A DNA stretch of 64,000 nt from Rhodoplanes serenus (lineage in GTDB: Bacteria; Pseudomonadota; Alphaproteobacteria; Rhizobiales; Xanthobacteraceae), in contig CAMDFO010000003.1 of NCBI GenBank assembly GCA_945897515.1, positions 1 to 64,000 on the forward strand, in the 5' to 3' direction. The notes beneath the pieces were generated by a model. That model worked only from the letters and a program-made list of their open reading frames with translations. It was not told the DNA's origin and made no database searches. A program made the position numbers and the translations under genes. This document shows, one piece after another, positions 7,425 to 15,621 of the stretch. The first letter of the stretch is position 1, and the number at the start of each line of letters is the position of its first letter.

Positions 7425-9578
7425 TTACTTGGCGAGCGGATTGGGCCGGACCTGGATTTGCACCGCCAGCGGACGCGCGCCCTTGCCGAGCTCGTTGAGC
7501 CAGGGCGTCCGGTCGCCGCTGGCGCTCCACAGGCCCCTGCCCTTCCAGCCGGCGTTCGGATCGTCGATGCGAGCGTCGAGGCCCTTGGCGTAGAAGCCCA
7601 TCGGGTACGGCACGCGCATCAGGATCATCTGGCCGTCCTTGAAGGCGGCAAAGCCGTCCTGGAGGTTGGCGGTCGAGATCGGGATGTTGTCGCCCAGGCC
7701 CACCGCGTTGTGGTGGTCTACCCAGGTGTAGTAGCTCGCCTCCGCGCTGGTGTTCGGGAAGCCCTCAAAGCCCGGCCCCGGATACTTGTGCAGGGACCAG
7801 CCCTCCGGACAGTGATCGCCGGTCGCATTCGGCCCGCTGAGCGGAGCCTTGCACTTGCGACGATCGAAGGCGATGAGATGGCCGGCAGAGCCCGAACCAT
7901 ACAACACGCCGTCCTTGCCGATGTCGCCGCCGCGCAGCCCGATGCCCTCCTTCGGGACGGCAAAGAACTCGCTGAGCTTGGTCTTCGGATCGAAGCGCAG
8001 GAATCCTGCCCTGCCGCCGAATACGCCGGAGGTGTACCAGACCGACCCGTCGGTCGGATGCGGCATTACCGCGTACGGGCCGGAGCCGGGATTGAAGCGC
8101 GCGTCCTTGCCGGCCTCGGCGGGCTTGCCGGCATCGGTGAACTCATCGAGCTTGCCGTTGCCGTTGGTATCGAGCACGAACGGGAACCAGCCGACCGCCT
8201 TCTGGGCGTCCTTGGTCTCGTCCCACACCTTGGTGTTGACCCAGCCGGCGACCGGACCGGAGCCCGACAGCCACAGCGTGTTGTCCGCGTCGTAGCCGAA
8301 CTGCGGATGGTGGGTGCCGAAGCAGGTGTCGATGAAGTCGTACTTCTGCGTCTTCGGATCGAGCACCGCGACCTGCCGGCTGCTGTCGTTCAGCGGGAAC
8401 ACCTTGGCCGACGGATGCTCCGACCCCGCCTTGCACCACGCCGGATTGGGGCGGCCGCGGATGGTGGCAGCGAGCCACACCCGGCCCTTGTCGTCGAGCA
8501 TAGCGTTGTGCTTGTTGGCCTTGGTGTCCCACAGCACCTCATCGCCCCAGTACGGCGAGGGCATCGTCGGCTTGATCGCACCGGCGTGACCTGGTCCCAG
8601 CGACAGCGGCATGTTCGGATCCGCCACCGGCATCTTGAAGTACGTGACCTTGTGGGTCTTCGGATCGAGGATCGGCATCATGTCGGTCGAATACTCCGGC
8701 GCGCCGTAGAGCGGGCCGTTGGCATTGACCGTCGGCTTGCGCCGATCCGACGAGATCAGATCGTGCAAATACTTGTCCGGACTGGACCACTCCCACGCGG
8801 TGACCACGAGGTTACGCTCCACGCCTTGCGGTCGCGGCGGCTTGTTCTTCGGCAGTTCGCCCTTGGCGACGCGGTCGGTCCAATCGCCGAAATACTGGTA
8901 GGGCACGCCGCCGAGCTGGCCGGCAATGCGGTTCGTCATCATCTCGCCGGACTGCCCGGACGCGATGCGGCGGACCCATGCGTCAGCACCTGACTTGAAA
9001 TGACCAAGCTGTGCGGGAATGGTCCGTGTCGCTTCCTGACCAAGCTGGTGACAACCGACGCAGTCGACATTGCTCATGCGCTGGCGCCAGATATCCTGCG
9101 TGATGTTCTTGGGGATGTCGGTCGAGCCGCCGAAATCCTTCGCCGGCGGTATCTTCATCATCGTGTACCAGTAGATGGCCGGGTAGTAGTGCGCCGCCGC
9201 CGCCTCGTTCGGAGCCGGCACCGCCGTGTGATTGAGCGTCTGGCCAGGCTTGGCGCGCACCTTCGGCGAATCCACCAGCCCATAGCCGCGCACCCAAACC
9301 TGATAGTTGGCTGTCGGGAGATCCGGGATGACGTAGCGACCCTGGTCGTCGGTGACGACGCTCTTGATGTAGCGGGTCGGCAGGTCGGTGGTTTCCGCGA
9401 TCACCCAGACGCCGGCTTCCGCTTGCCCATTCGGGCCGCGCACCACGCCGCCGATGTCGTCGTTGTCGATGGCAACCGCTTGCACCTGCTGCGCGCTCGC
9501 CGGCGACGGCACGGCCGCTGCAAGCACGGCAATGCCGACCGCGGCAACGCTCGAATACAAGAACTGTCTGAGCTTCAT
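7425..9578 (-). CDS. exported mono-haem c protein with carboxypeptidase-regulatory-like domain and propeller-like region (copy A)
   Basis: A 717-residue exported protein, first gene of the minus-strand cluster. The start at 9578 is chosen for its GGGAGG ribosome site and signal peptide (MKLRQFLYSSVAAVG..., cleavage near ASA-Q at about 29). Domain order matches copy B: a beta sandwich at about 40-105, CxxCH at Cys173-Cys176-His177 (DCVGCHQLG), then a propeller-like region from about 260 with LDPKTQKYDFI, NTLWLSG, DGSVWYT and FDPKTKL repeats and a DTNGNGKLDEF loop. Copies A and B share nearly identical N-terminal segments (QAVAIDNDDIGGVVRGPNG; WVIAETTDLPTRYIKSVVTD). They are therefore tandem duplicates that diverged more in the C-terminal half, perhaps for different substrates. 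Function unknown. Confidence 0.82.
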   Translation of the reverse strand: MKLRQFLYSSVAAVGIAVLAAAVPSPASAQQVQAVAIDNDDIGGVVRGPNGQAEAGVWVIAETTDLPTRYIKSVVTDDQGRYVIPDLPTANYQVWVRGYGLVDSPKVRAKPGQTLNHTAVPAPNEAAAAHYYPAIYWYTMMKIPPAKDFGGSTDIPKNITQDIWRQRMSNVDCVGCHQLGQEATRTIPAQLGHFKSGADAWVRRIASGQSGEMMTNRIAGQLGGVPYQYFGDWTDRVAKGELPKNKPPRPQGVERNLVVTAWEWSSPDKYLHDLISSDRRKPTVNANGPLYGAPEYSTDMMPILDPKTHKVTYFKMPVADPNMPLSLGPGHAGAIKPTMPSPYWGDEVLWDTKANKHNAMLDDKGRVWLAATIRGRPNPAWCKAGSEHPSAKVFPLNDSSRQVAVLDPKTQKYDFIDTCFGTHHPQFGYDADNTLWLSGSGPVAGWVNTKVWDETKDAQKAVGWFPFVLDTNGNGKLDEFTDAGKPAEAGKDARFNPGSGPYAVMPHPTDGSVWYTSGVFGGRAGFLRFDPKTKLSEFFAVPKEGIGLRGGDIGKDGVLYGSGSAGHLIAFDRRKCKAPLSGPNATGDHCPEGWSLHKYPGPGFEGFPNTSAEASYYTWVDHHNAVGLGDNIPISTANLQDGFAAFKDGQMILMRVPYPMGFYAKGLDARIDDPNAGWKGRGLWSASGDRTPWLNELGKGARPLAVQIQVRPNPLAK

Positions 9579-9745
9579 CTGATCGCCTCCCGTTATACCC
9601 GGGCATTCGAGGCCCGTTGTCGAACCGATCTTATACCAACTAGGATTGGGCAAAAGCCGGTTTGTGGGATTTGAACACCCTGCAGGCAGCCAACAGCGAT
9701 CAAAGAAAATCCAGCGCCGGCAGGGAATAAGCAGCGGAGGGACAC

Positions 9746-10723
9746 ATGAAACGGGCGGTCTGGATCATTCTCGCGGCCGTGCTTGCCGCCGCAGATGGCG
9801 TGCAGGCCCAGAGCGACTACCCCAACCGGCCAGTCCGGATCGTGGTCGATTCCGCTCCGGGCAGCGCCAACGACGTCACGCTCCGCATCCTGGCGGAGCG
9901 ACTCAGCCAATTGTGGGGTCAGCAGGTTCTAACCCTCAATCAACCTGGCGCCGGCGGCAGCATCTCGGCGCGCGTTGCGGCCGGCGCGCCCCCCGACGGC
10001 TACACGCTCTACATGCCAGCAGCCTCGGTGTTTCTGGCGCTGCCAGGGGCGCCCGGGGTGGCGTCCAATCTGCCGGTCGAGTTGCCGCGCGACTTCGTTC
10101 CGATCGGGTTCGTCACGCACCAGCCGATGTTCATCGGCATGTCGCCTACGCTCGGCATCAGCACGTTGCCGGAGCTGATCGCGCTCGCAAAGCAAAAGCC
10201 CGGACAAATCTCCTATGCCGCGACCGGACGCGGCCGGATCACCCATTTGACGATGGAGCTCTTGCAAAGCCGTGCCGGCATCAAGCTGCAGCTTGTTCCC
10301 TACACCGGCGGCCCGGCCCAGGCGATGAACGACATCATCAGCGGCCGCGTCGGGCTGGTTCTTGACGGCTATTCGAGTTTGGCCGGATCGCTGCAGGGCG
10401 GGTCGATCAAGGGGCTGGCCGTCACAGCCAATGCACGCGTCCCAGGTTTCCCGGACCTGCCGACGGTCGCCGAGACGCTTCCCGGTTTCATCGCCGGCGG
10501 CTGGCAGATCATGGTGGCGCCGTCCGGGACGCCGGACGCCATCGTGCGCAAGGTCGCCACCGACATGCAGACCGCGCTACAGGACAAGGAGATCGCCGCC
10601 AAGTATGCGACGCTTGGCGCTTTCGTGCGGCACATGTCTCCGGCCGAGGCGACGGCATTCAGCCAATCGGAGCAGACGATATGGCGGCCAATGCTGGAAC
10701 AAGTGGCCAAGCAGGCCCAGTGA
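9746..10723 (+). CDS. Bug/TctC-family periplasmic substrate-binding receptor
   Basis: A 325-residue exported solute receptor. A signal peptide (MKRAVWIILAAVLAAADGVQAQ) is followed by the Bug fold: strand YPNRPVRIVVD, ligand loop near SAPGSANDV, PGAGGSI, DGYTLYM, VPYTGGPAQ and LPTVAETLPGF. These periplasmic proteins bind small organic acids or related ligands and normally feed TctAB-type permeases; no permease gene is nearby. The ligand loop reads APGSAND instead of the usual PPGGxxD, a feature shared only with the next gene. First of three consecutive receptor genes on this strand; it diverges from the haem-propeller cluster across 167 bp. A GGAGG site precedes the ATG. Confidence 0.9.
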   Translation: MKRAVWIILAAVLAAADGVQAQSDYPNRPVRIVVDSAPGSANDVTLRILAERLSQLWGQQVLTLNQPGAGGSISARVAAGAPPDGYTLYMPAASVFLALPGAPGVASNLPVELPRDFVPIGFVTHQPMFIGMSPTLGISTLPELIALAKQKPGQISYAATGRGRITHLTMELLQSRAGIKLQLVPYTGGPAQAMNDIISGRVGLVLDGYSSLAGSLQGGSIKGLAVTANARVPGFPDLPTVAETLPGFIAGGWQIMVAPSGTPDAIVRKVATDMQTALQDKEIAAKYATLGAFVRHMSPAEATAFSQSEQTIWRPMLEQVAKQAQ

Positions 10724-10734
10724 AAGGCAAGCCC

Positions 10735-11712
10735 ATGAGAATGCTGTCTGTCGCGGCCGCAATCGCGGCCGCGCTCGGAATCGTCGGCGACGCGTCGGCG
10801 CAGGGCGACAATTATCCGAACAAGCCGATCCGCATCATCGTCGATTCCGCGGCCGGCAGCACGGTGGACGTGGTGACGCGGATCGTTGCCGACAAGCTGA
10901 GCCAGGCTGTCGGCCAGCAGGTGCTAACGCTCAACCACCCCGGCGCCGGCGGCGCGATCGCGGCCCGCGTCGCCGCAGGCGCGCCGAACGACGGCTATAC
11001 GATCTACGCGCCGGCGGCGTCCGCATTCGTCACACTGCCGGGGAAGACCGCCAATCTGCCACTGATGCTGCCGCGCGACTTCGCGCCGATCGGATATCTG
11101 TCCGATCAACCGATGTTCGTCGCCGTGATCCCGACATTCGGCGTGACATCGCTGCCGGAGCTGATCGCGCGCGGCAAGGCGCAGCCAGGCGCACTCTCGT
11201 ATGCAGCGACCGGCGTCGGACGAATCTCGCACCTGACCGGCGAACTGCTGCAGATGCGCGGCGGATTCAAAATGCAGCTTGTACCGTACACCGGCGGGCC
11301 AGCGCAGGCGCTCAACGACGCGCTTGGCGGCCGCGTCCCAATCGTGGTCGAGGGCTATCCCGGGCTGATCGGCGCGGTCCGAAGCGGCGCGCTCAAGCCG
11401 ATCGCGGTATCCTCCGTGCAGAGGCTCGGCGAGTTCCCCGATGTGCCGACGGTCGGAGAAACGCTGCCTGAGTTCAACGCCGGCGGCTGGCAGGTGTTCG
11501 TCGCGCCGCTCGGCACGCCGCAACCCATTCTGCAACGGCTCGGCGTCGAGCTGCGCAAGGTGTTGGAATTGCCGGACGTGATCAGCCGTTTTGCGGCGAT
11601 CGGCGGCTATCCGAGATACATGACGGCCGAGGAATCGGTCGCCTTCGTCAACGCACAGCAGCGACAATGGATGCCGGTGCTGGAGCAGATCGCACGCAAC
11701 ACGCCACGGTGA
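10735..11712 (+). CDS. Bug/TctC-family periplasmic substrate-binding receptor
   Basis: A 325-residue receptor. The ATG at 10735, 11 bp after the previous stop, gives a clean signal peptide (MRMLSVAAAIAAALG..., cleavage near ASA-Q). Family motifs are YPNKPIRIIVD, HPGAGGAIAARVAAG, DGYTIYAP, VPYTGGPAQALND and VPTVGETLPEFNAGG. It is the closest relative of the receptor just upstream: both share the VDSA-xGS ligand loop, the LPRDFxPIG segment and the VPYTGGPAQ segment, so the pair looks like a tandem duplication. Likely co-transcribed with its neighbours. Ligand unknown. Confidence 0.9.
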   Translation: MRMLSVAAAIAAALGIVGDASAQGDNYPNKPIRIIVDSAAGSTVDVVTRIVADKLSQAVGQQVLTLNHPGAGGAIAARVAAGAPNDGYTIYAPAASAFVTLPGKTANLPLMLPRDFAPIGYLSDQPMFVAVIPTFGVTSLPELIARGKAQPGALSYAATGVGRISHLTGELLQMRGGFKMQLVPYTGGPAQALNDALGGRVPIVVEGYPGLIGAVRSGALKPIAVSSVQRLGEFPDVPTVGETLPEFNAGGWQVFVAPLGTPQPILQRLGVELRKVLELPDVISRFAAIGGYPRYMTAEESVAFVNAQQRQWMPVLEQIARNTPR

Positions 11713-11756
11713 GGCAGCCCACTTATTCGGCTGCGCATTGATCAAGGGAGCTCGAG

Positions 11757-12716
11757 ATGAAACCGATTCTGGTTGCAATGGCGCTGGCCGCCACGCTTGG
11801 AGGAGCGCAAGCGCAGGACTATCCCACCCGGACGATCACGATCGTTGTCTCCACCGCGGCCGGCGGCGGCAACGACATCATGGCACGCGTGATCGGAGAG
11901 CGGATGAGCCGCACCCTCGGCCAGCAGATCGTGGTCGAGAACCGGCCCGGCGCCGGCGGCACCACCGCGACCCGCCAGATCGCACAGGCGACGCCCGACG
12001 GCTACACGCTGGGCTTGGGCAACACCGGGACCCTGGCCCAGGGGCCGGCGTTCTACGCCAACGCCGGATACGACCCGCGCAAGGATTTCGCGCCGATCGG
12101 CCTGATCGCGAACGCTCCGGTGGTGATCGTGGTCCATCCCAGCGTGCCGGCGAAGTCCATCCAGGAGCTGATCGCGCTGGCGAAGCAAGAGCCAGGCAAA
12201 CTTACTTACGGCTCAGGCGGCGCGGGAACGCCCAATCATCTGACCGGCGTGATGTTCGACAACGCCGCCGGCACGTCGATGGTGCACGTGCCGTTCCGCG
12301 GGTCTGGTCCGGCAGTGGCCGCGCTGGTCGGCAATCACGTCTCGCTGATGTACGCCGGGATGCCGTCCGTCATGGGCAACATCAAGAACAACATCCTGCG
12401 GCCGATTGCGATGACAAGCTTGAAGCGCTCACCGGAGCTGCCCGAGGTTCCGACCGTCGCCGAGGCCGGCATGCCGGGTTTCGAGGCGGCGCAGCGCTAC
12501 GGCCTGATCGCGCCGGCCGGCACGCCGCCCGCGGTCGTCGCAAAGCTCAGCGCCGCCTTGCGCGAGGCGCTCAACTCCGCCGATGTGAAAGCCCGCATCG
12601 CCGCCGAAGGCGCCGAGCCGCTGCCGAGCACACCGGAGGAATACGCCAAGGACATCGCCAGCGAGTTCGCGAAATGGACCAAGGTCGTCGAACAGGCCGG
12701 CATCAAGGCGAAGTAG
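11757..12716 (+). CDS. Bug/TctC-family periplasmic substrate-binding receptor
   Basis: A 319-residue receptor with signal peptide (MKPILVAMALAATLGGAQA-Q), strand YPTRTITIVVSTAAGGGNDI, VVENRPGAGGTT, DGYTLGLGNTGTL, VPFRGSGPAVAAL and VPTVAEAGMPGF. Here the ligand loop is AAGGGND, nearer to the family norm than in the two receptors upstream, so it is a separate lineage. It follows them on the same strand by 44 bp (GGGAG site before the ATG) and precedes a class II aldolase gene by 83 bp. Co-transcription with the aldolase would suggest a hydroxy- or keto-acid ligand; that is inference. Confidence 0.9.
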   Translation: MKPILVAMALAATLGGAQAQDYPTRTITIVVSTAAGGGNDIMARVIGERMSRTLGQQIVVENRPGAGGTTATRQIAQATPDGYTLGLGNTGTLAQGPAFYANAGYDPRKDFAPIGLIANAPVVIVVHPSVPAKSIQELIALAKQEPGKLTYGSGGAGTPNHLTGVMFDNAAGTSMVHVPFRGSGPAVAALVGNHVSLMYAGMPSVMGNIKNNILRPIAMTSLKRSPELPEVPTVAEAGMPGFEAAQRYGLIAPAGTPPAVVAKLSAALREALNSADVKARIAAEGAEPLPSTPEEYAKDIASEFAKWTKVVEQAGIKAK

Positions 12717-12770
12717 CAGGAACGCCATGACATTCTGGACTCCAGGCCGTACACACGGCTGGCGTTTCTG
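12717..12770 (+). other. composite hairpin between receptor and aldolase genes
   Basis: Immediately after the receptor stop codon, the arms CAGGAACGCCA and TGGCGTTTCTG pair with one mismatch. They enclose an inner GCCGT/ACGGC stem with a 4-base loop. No T run follows, so it looks more like an mRNA 3'-end stabiliser or processing structure than a full terminator. It would let receptor mRNA outnumber aldolase mRNA. Confidence 0.4.
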
Positions 12771-12799
12771 CCAATCGAATTAACCAAGCGAGGTGCGCA

Positions 12800-13522
12800 G
12801 TGGCTGATGCTTCCATTTCTTCCGCCGGTCCGATCGATGCCGGGCTCCTTGACGACCTTGTTGCCGCGAGCCGCATTCTCGCCCAGCACGGCGTGCTCGA
12901 CGCATGGGGCCATGTGAGCATTCGGCACCCGTCCAATCCGGAGCGCTATCTGCTGTCGCGCGCACGAGCCCCCGCGCTCGTCCGTGCCGAGGACATCATG
13001 GAGTTCGATCTCGACTCCAATCCGGTCGACCAGCAAGGCCGCCGCATGTTCCTGGAGCGTTTCATCCACGGCGAAGCCTACCGCGCCCGGCCGGACGTCA
13101 ACGCCGTGGTGCACAGCCATTCGCCGACCGTGATCCCGTTCAGCGTCACCGGTGAGCCGCTCAAGGCGATCTCCCACATCGCATCGTTCCTGGTACACGG
13201 CTGCCCGTGCTTTGAGATTCGCGACGTGGGGCTCACCCAGGGGCTGCTGGTCACCAACAACAAACAGGGCGCTGCGCTCGCGAAGACGCTCGGCGACAAG
13301 CCGGTCGCCCTGATGCGCGGCCACGGCAACCTGGTCGTCGCCTCGGACATCCCGCGCGTCGTGCACCGTGCGCTCTATACCGAGGTCAACGCGCAACAGC
13401 TCGCGACCGCGCTATCGTTCAACCGCCCGATTCACTACCTCACGCCCGATGAGGCACAGGACCCCGCACGCCTCGGCGACTCCTGGGACGTGTGGAAGCA
13501 CGAGGCGATGAAGGACGGGTGA
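12800..13522 (+). CDS. class II aldolase/adducin family protein
   Basis: A 240-residue cytoplasmic protein of the class II aldolase/adducin fold (L-fuculose-phosphate aldolase, ribulose-5-phosphate 4-epimerase and 3-oxo-tetronate-phosphate decarboxylase relatives). Expected family landmarks are visible: GHVSIR at 37-42, the general acid/base region HGE at 90-92, metal ligands His105 and His107 in HSHS, and His175 in RGHG. The reaction is probably metal-dependent cleavage, decarboxylation or epimerisation of a hydroxy acid or sugar-phosphate-like compound. It is the last gene after three receptor genes and ends only 7 bp before a convergent flavin oxidoreductase gene. The exact substrate is not readable. 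Confidence 0.87.
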   Translation: MADASISSAGPIDAGLLDDLVAASRILAQHGVLDAWGHVSIRHPSNPERYLLSRARAPALVRAEDIMEFDLDSNPVDQQGRRMFLERFIHGEAYRARPDVNAVVHSHSPTVIPFSVTGEPLKAISHIASFLVHGCPCFEIRDVGLTQGLLVTNNKQGAALAKTLGDKPVALMRGHGNLVVASDIPRVVHRALYTEVNAQQLATALSFNRPIHYLTPDEAQDPARLGDSWDVWKHEAMKDG

Positions 13523-13529
13523 CGCGGCG

Positions 13530-14576
13530 CTACAGCCGCTCGATCTTCGGCATCACCTCGGTCTTGAACAGCGCGAGCGAGCGCAGCGCCTGCGCCAGCG
13601 ACATGGTGCCCAGGAACAGATAGGTCAGCAGGTAGTTAAACCCGATCTCGGCGTGATGACGCTCGATCTCGGCCCGCACGGTTTCCGGCGAGCCGGCGAT
13701 CACCGTGCCTTCGGCCAGGCATTCCTCAAAATTCTGGCCGCGCACATTCCGCATCCGCGCCGCCTTAGCGGTGACGCCATGCTGGGTGCGGATCCAGTTA
13801 ATGTTCTTGAGGTGTACCTCCATCGCGGGCTTGGCCCAGGCCCTCGCCTTCTCGTCGGTGTCGTCGACGAAGATGTGACGCTGCACGCCGATTGCGACAC
13901 CGCCGGAGAACTCCGCCTTCGGCTGCGCCGCGACGTTGCCGCGCTTGGCGAAGCCGGCCCGGAAGGCATCGATGTTATCCTTGGCGGCGGCATTGGGGCC
14001 GAGCGTCACGAAGTGCAAGCCCTGCTCGCCGGCCCAGGTCGACCCCTCCGCGCCGGACGAGCCGTACCAGAACGCCGGATGCGGCTGTTGCAGCGGACGC
14101 AGCGCGATCGGCACGTTGTCGTATTGGTAGTGCTTGCCGGAATAGGTCAGCTTGTCGGTGGTGAGCCCCGCGCTGATGCAGTGGAACGCGTCGGTGAATA
14201 TCTCGCGCGACTGGTCGTGCTCGACCTTGTGATACTTCAACTCGAACGGCGAAACGCCGCGGCCGACGCCGATTTCCATGCGGCCGTTGCTCAGATGGTC
14301 GAGCATGCAGATTTCATCGATCAGGCGGAGCGGCGAATACAGCGGCAGCAGATAAGTCAGCGGCCCAAGCCGTATCCGCTTGGTCTCACGCGCCACCGCC
14401 CCGAGAAATACGCCGGGCACCGGCACCATGTTGAGCGGCGTCTGATGATGCTCCGCCAGATGCAGGCAGTAGAAGCCGGCCTCGTCGGCAGCTTTGATGA
14501 AGGTCAGCCGCTCGTCGAGAAGAGTCGCGAGCGGCCGTTCGCCGTCTTCGATGTGATCGAACAGTCCGATTTTCAT
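13530..14576 (-). CDS. LLM-class flavin-dependent oxidoreductase (bacterial luciferase-like)
   Basis: A 348-residue TIM-barrel flavin enzyme of the luciferase-like monooxygenase family, using reduced FMN (or F420 in some relatives). Typical segments are MKIGLFDHIE, AADEAGFYCLHLAEHH, the inner strand RIRLGPLTYLLPLYSPLRL, DHLSNGRMEIGVGRG and AGSPETVRAEI near the end. Its ATG overlaps the stop of the upstream receptor gene (ATGA), so the two are translationally coupled: the receptor may deliver the compound or a precursor that this monooxygenase oxidises. Needs a separate flavin reductase, none of which is seen nearby. Confidence 0.88.
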   Translation of the reverse strand: MKIGLFDHIEDGERPLATLLDERLTFIKAADEAGFYCLHLAEHHQTPLNMVPVPGVFLGAVARETKRIRLGPLTYLLPLYSPLRLIDEICMLDHLSNGRMEIGVGRGVSPFELKYHKVEHDQSREIFTDAFHCISAGLTTDKLTYSGKHYQYDNVPIALRPLQQPHPAFWYGSSGAEGSTWAGEQGLHFVTLGPNAAAKDNIDAFRAGFAKRGNVAAQPKAEFSGGVAIGVQRHIFVDDTDEKARAWAKPAMEVHLKNINWIRTQHGVTAKAARMRNVRGQNFEECLAEGTVIAGSPETVRAEIERHHAEIGFNYLLTYLFLGTMSLAQALRSLALFKTEVMPKIERL

Positions 14577-15562
14577 TTCTCGTCCAACTTCCCAATTTTT
14601 CGGATCACCGGAATAAGCCGCTTGGCATCAGCCTCCACGAACTTCGCAAACTCCGGCTGGTCCATGTAGGCCGGCGGACTGCCGGCCTTGACGAACACCG
14701 AAGTCACCTGCGGGTTCTTCATGACCTCGCGCATGGCGTCGCGCAAGCGGTTGATGATCGGCGCGGGGGTTGCCTTCGGAGCGAACAGTCCGGCCCAGAT
14801 GTAATACTCGACATCCTTGTAGCCGAGTTCGATCATGGTCGGGATATTCGGCATTTCCGCGGTGCGCTTGTCGGCCCAGGTTGCGAGCAATTTCACCTTG
14901 CCGTCCTGCACATGCGGCCACACCGGTCCCGGCGCCTGCACAGTCACCGGCGTCTGATTGCCGAGGAAGGCCGCGAGCGCCGGACCGCCGCCGCGATAGG
15001 GCACGTGCAGCAGCTTGATGCCGGCTGCCTGCTGGAACATCTCCATCGGGACATGGCCGGCGCCGTAGTTGCCGGAGCTGCCGAAGGCAATCGTCGCCGG
15101 CCGTTTTTTCGCGTCCGCGACCAGATCGGCGACAGATGTCCAGGGTGCGTTGGTCATGACCGGAAGCGTCGCCGGGTCGGCCAGCACGCGCGCAATCGGA
15201 ACAAGCTGATCCATCTCATAGGATGGCTTGCGCTCCATCACCCGCTCCGCCTCCGGGAGAAACACCATCGAGGACAGCGCCATCAGCAGCGTATGCCCAT
15301 CGGGCTCCGCGCGCGCCACCGCGGCATTGCCGAGCATGCCGCCCGCGCCGGAGCGGTTGTCGACCACCACCGAGCGGCCGAGGATTTTCTCCAGCGCCGC
15401 CGCGACCGGGCGCGCCGCGAGATCGGCTTGCCCGCCAGGCGGGAACGCGACCACCATGGTGATGTTGCGCGTCGGCCAAGACTGCGCTTGCGACGGCGAC
15501 GGAGCAAGCGTGGTGACGAAAGGCGCGGCCATCGCGCCTTGAAGAAATCTACGGCGATCCAT
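14573..15562 (-). CDS. Bug/TctC-family receptor with twin-arginine-like signal
   Basis: A 329-residue receptor. The ATG at 15562 follows GGGGGAG; the N-terminus MDRRRFLQGAMAAPF is a twin-arginine (RRxFL) export signal, cleaved near SQA-Q. This implies export in a folded state, unlike most receptors here. Family motifs: PTRNITMVVAFPPGGQADLAAR, VVDNRSGAGGM, DGHTLLMALS, VPYRGGGPALAAF and IPTMIELGYKD. The normal PPGGxxD ligand loop is present. It sits between a fumarylacetoacetase-family gene (59 bp upstream) and the coupled flavin oxidoreductase. Ligand unknown. Confidence 0.9.
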   Translation of the reverse strand: MDRRRFLQGAMAAPFVTTLAPSPSQAQSWPTRNITMVVAFPPGGQADLAARPVAAALEKILGRSVVVDNRSGAGGMLGNAAVARAEPDGHTLLMALSSMVFLPEAERVMERKPSYEMDQLVPIARVLADPATLPVMTNAPWTSVADLVADAKKRPATIAFGSSGNYGAGHVPMEMFQQAAGIKLLHVPYRGGGPALAAFLGNQTPVTVQAPGPVWPHVQDGKVKLLATWADKRTAEMPNIPTMIELGYKDVEYYIWAGLFAPKATPAPIINRLRDAMREVMKNPQVTSVFVKAGSPPAYMDQPEFAKFVEADAKRLIPVIRKIGKLDEK

Positions 15563-15621
15563 GACAAACTCCCCCTGAGGCATTCTCCCGTTACGACGAC
15601 CGCTGCTGTTGCGCGGCCTTG

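Noticed and set aside
7458..8993. A 511-codon open frame on the plus strand opposite the haem-propeller gene.
   Set aside because: It is an antisense shadow: arginine-, valine- and alanine-rich, no domain pattern, lying fully inside a well supported gene; common in GC-rich DNA.
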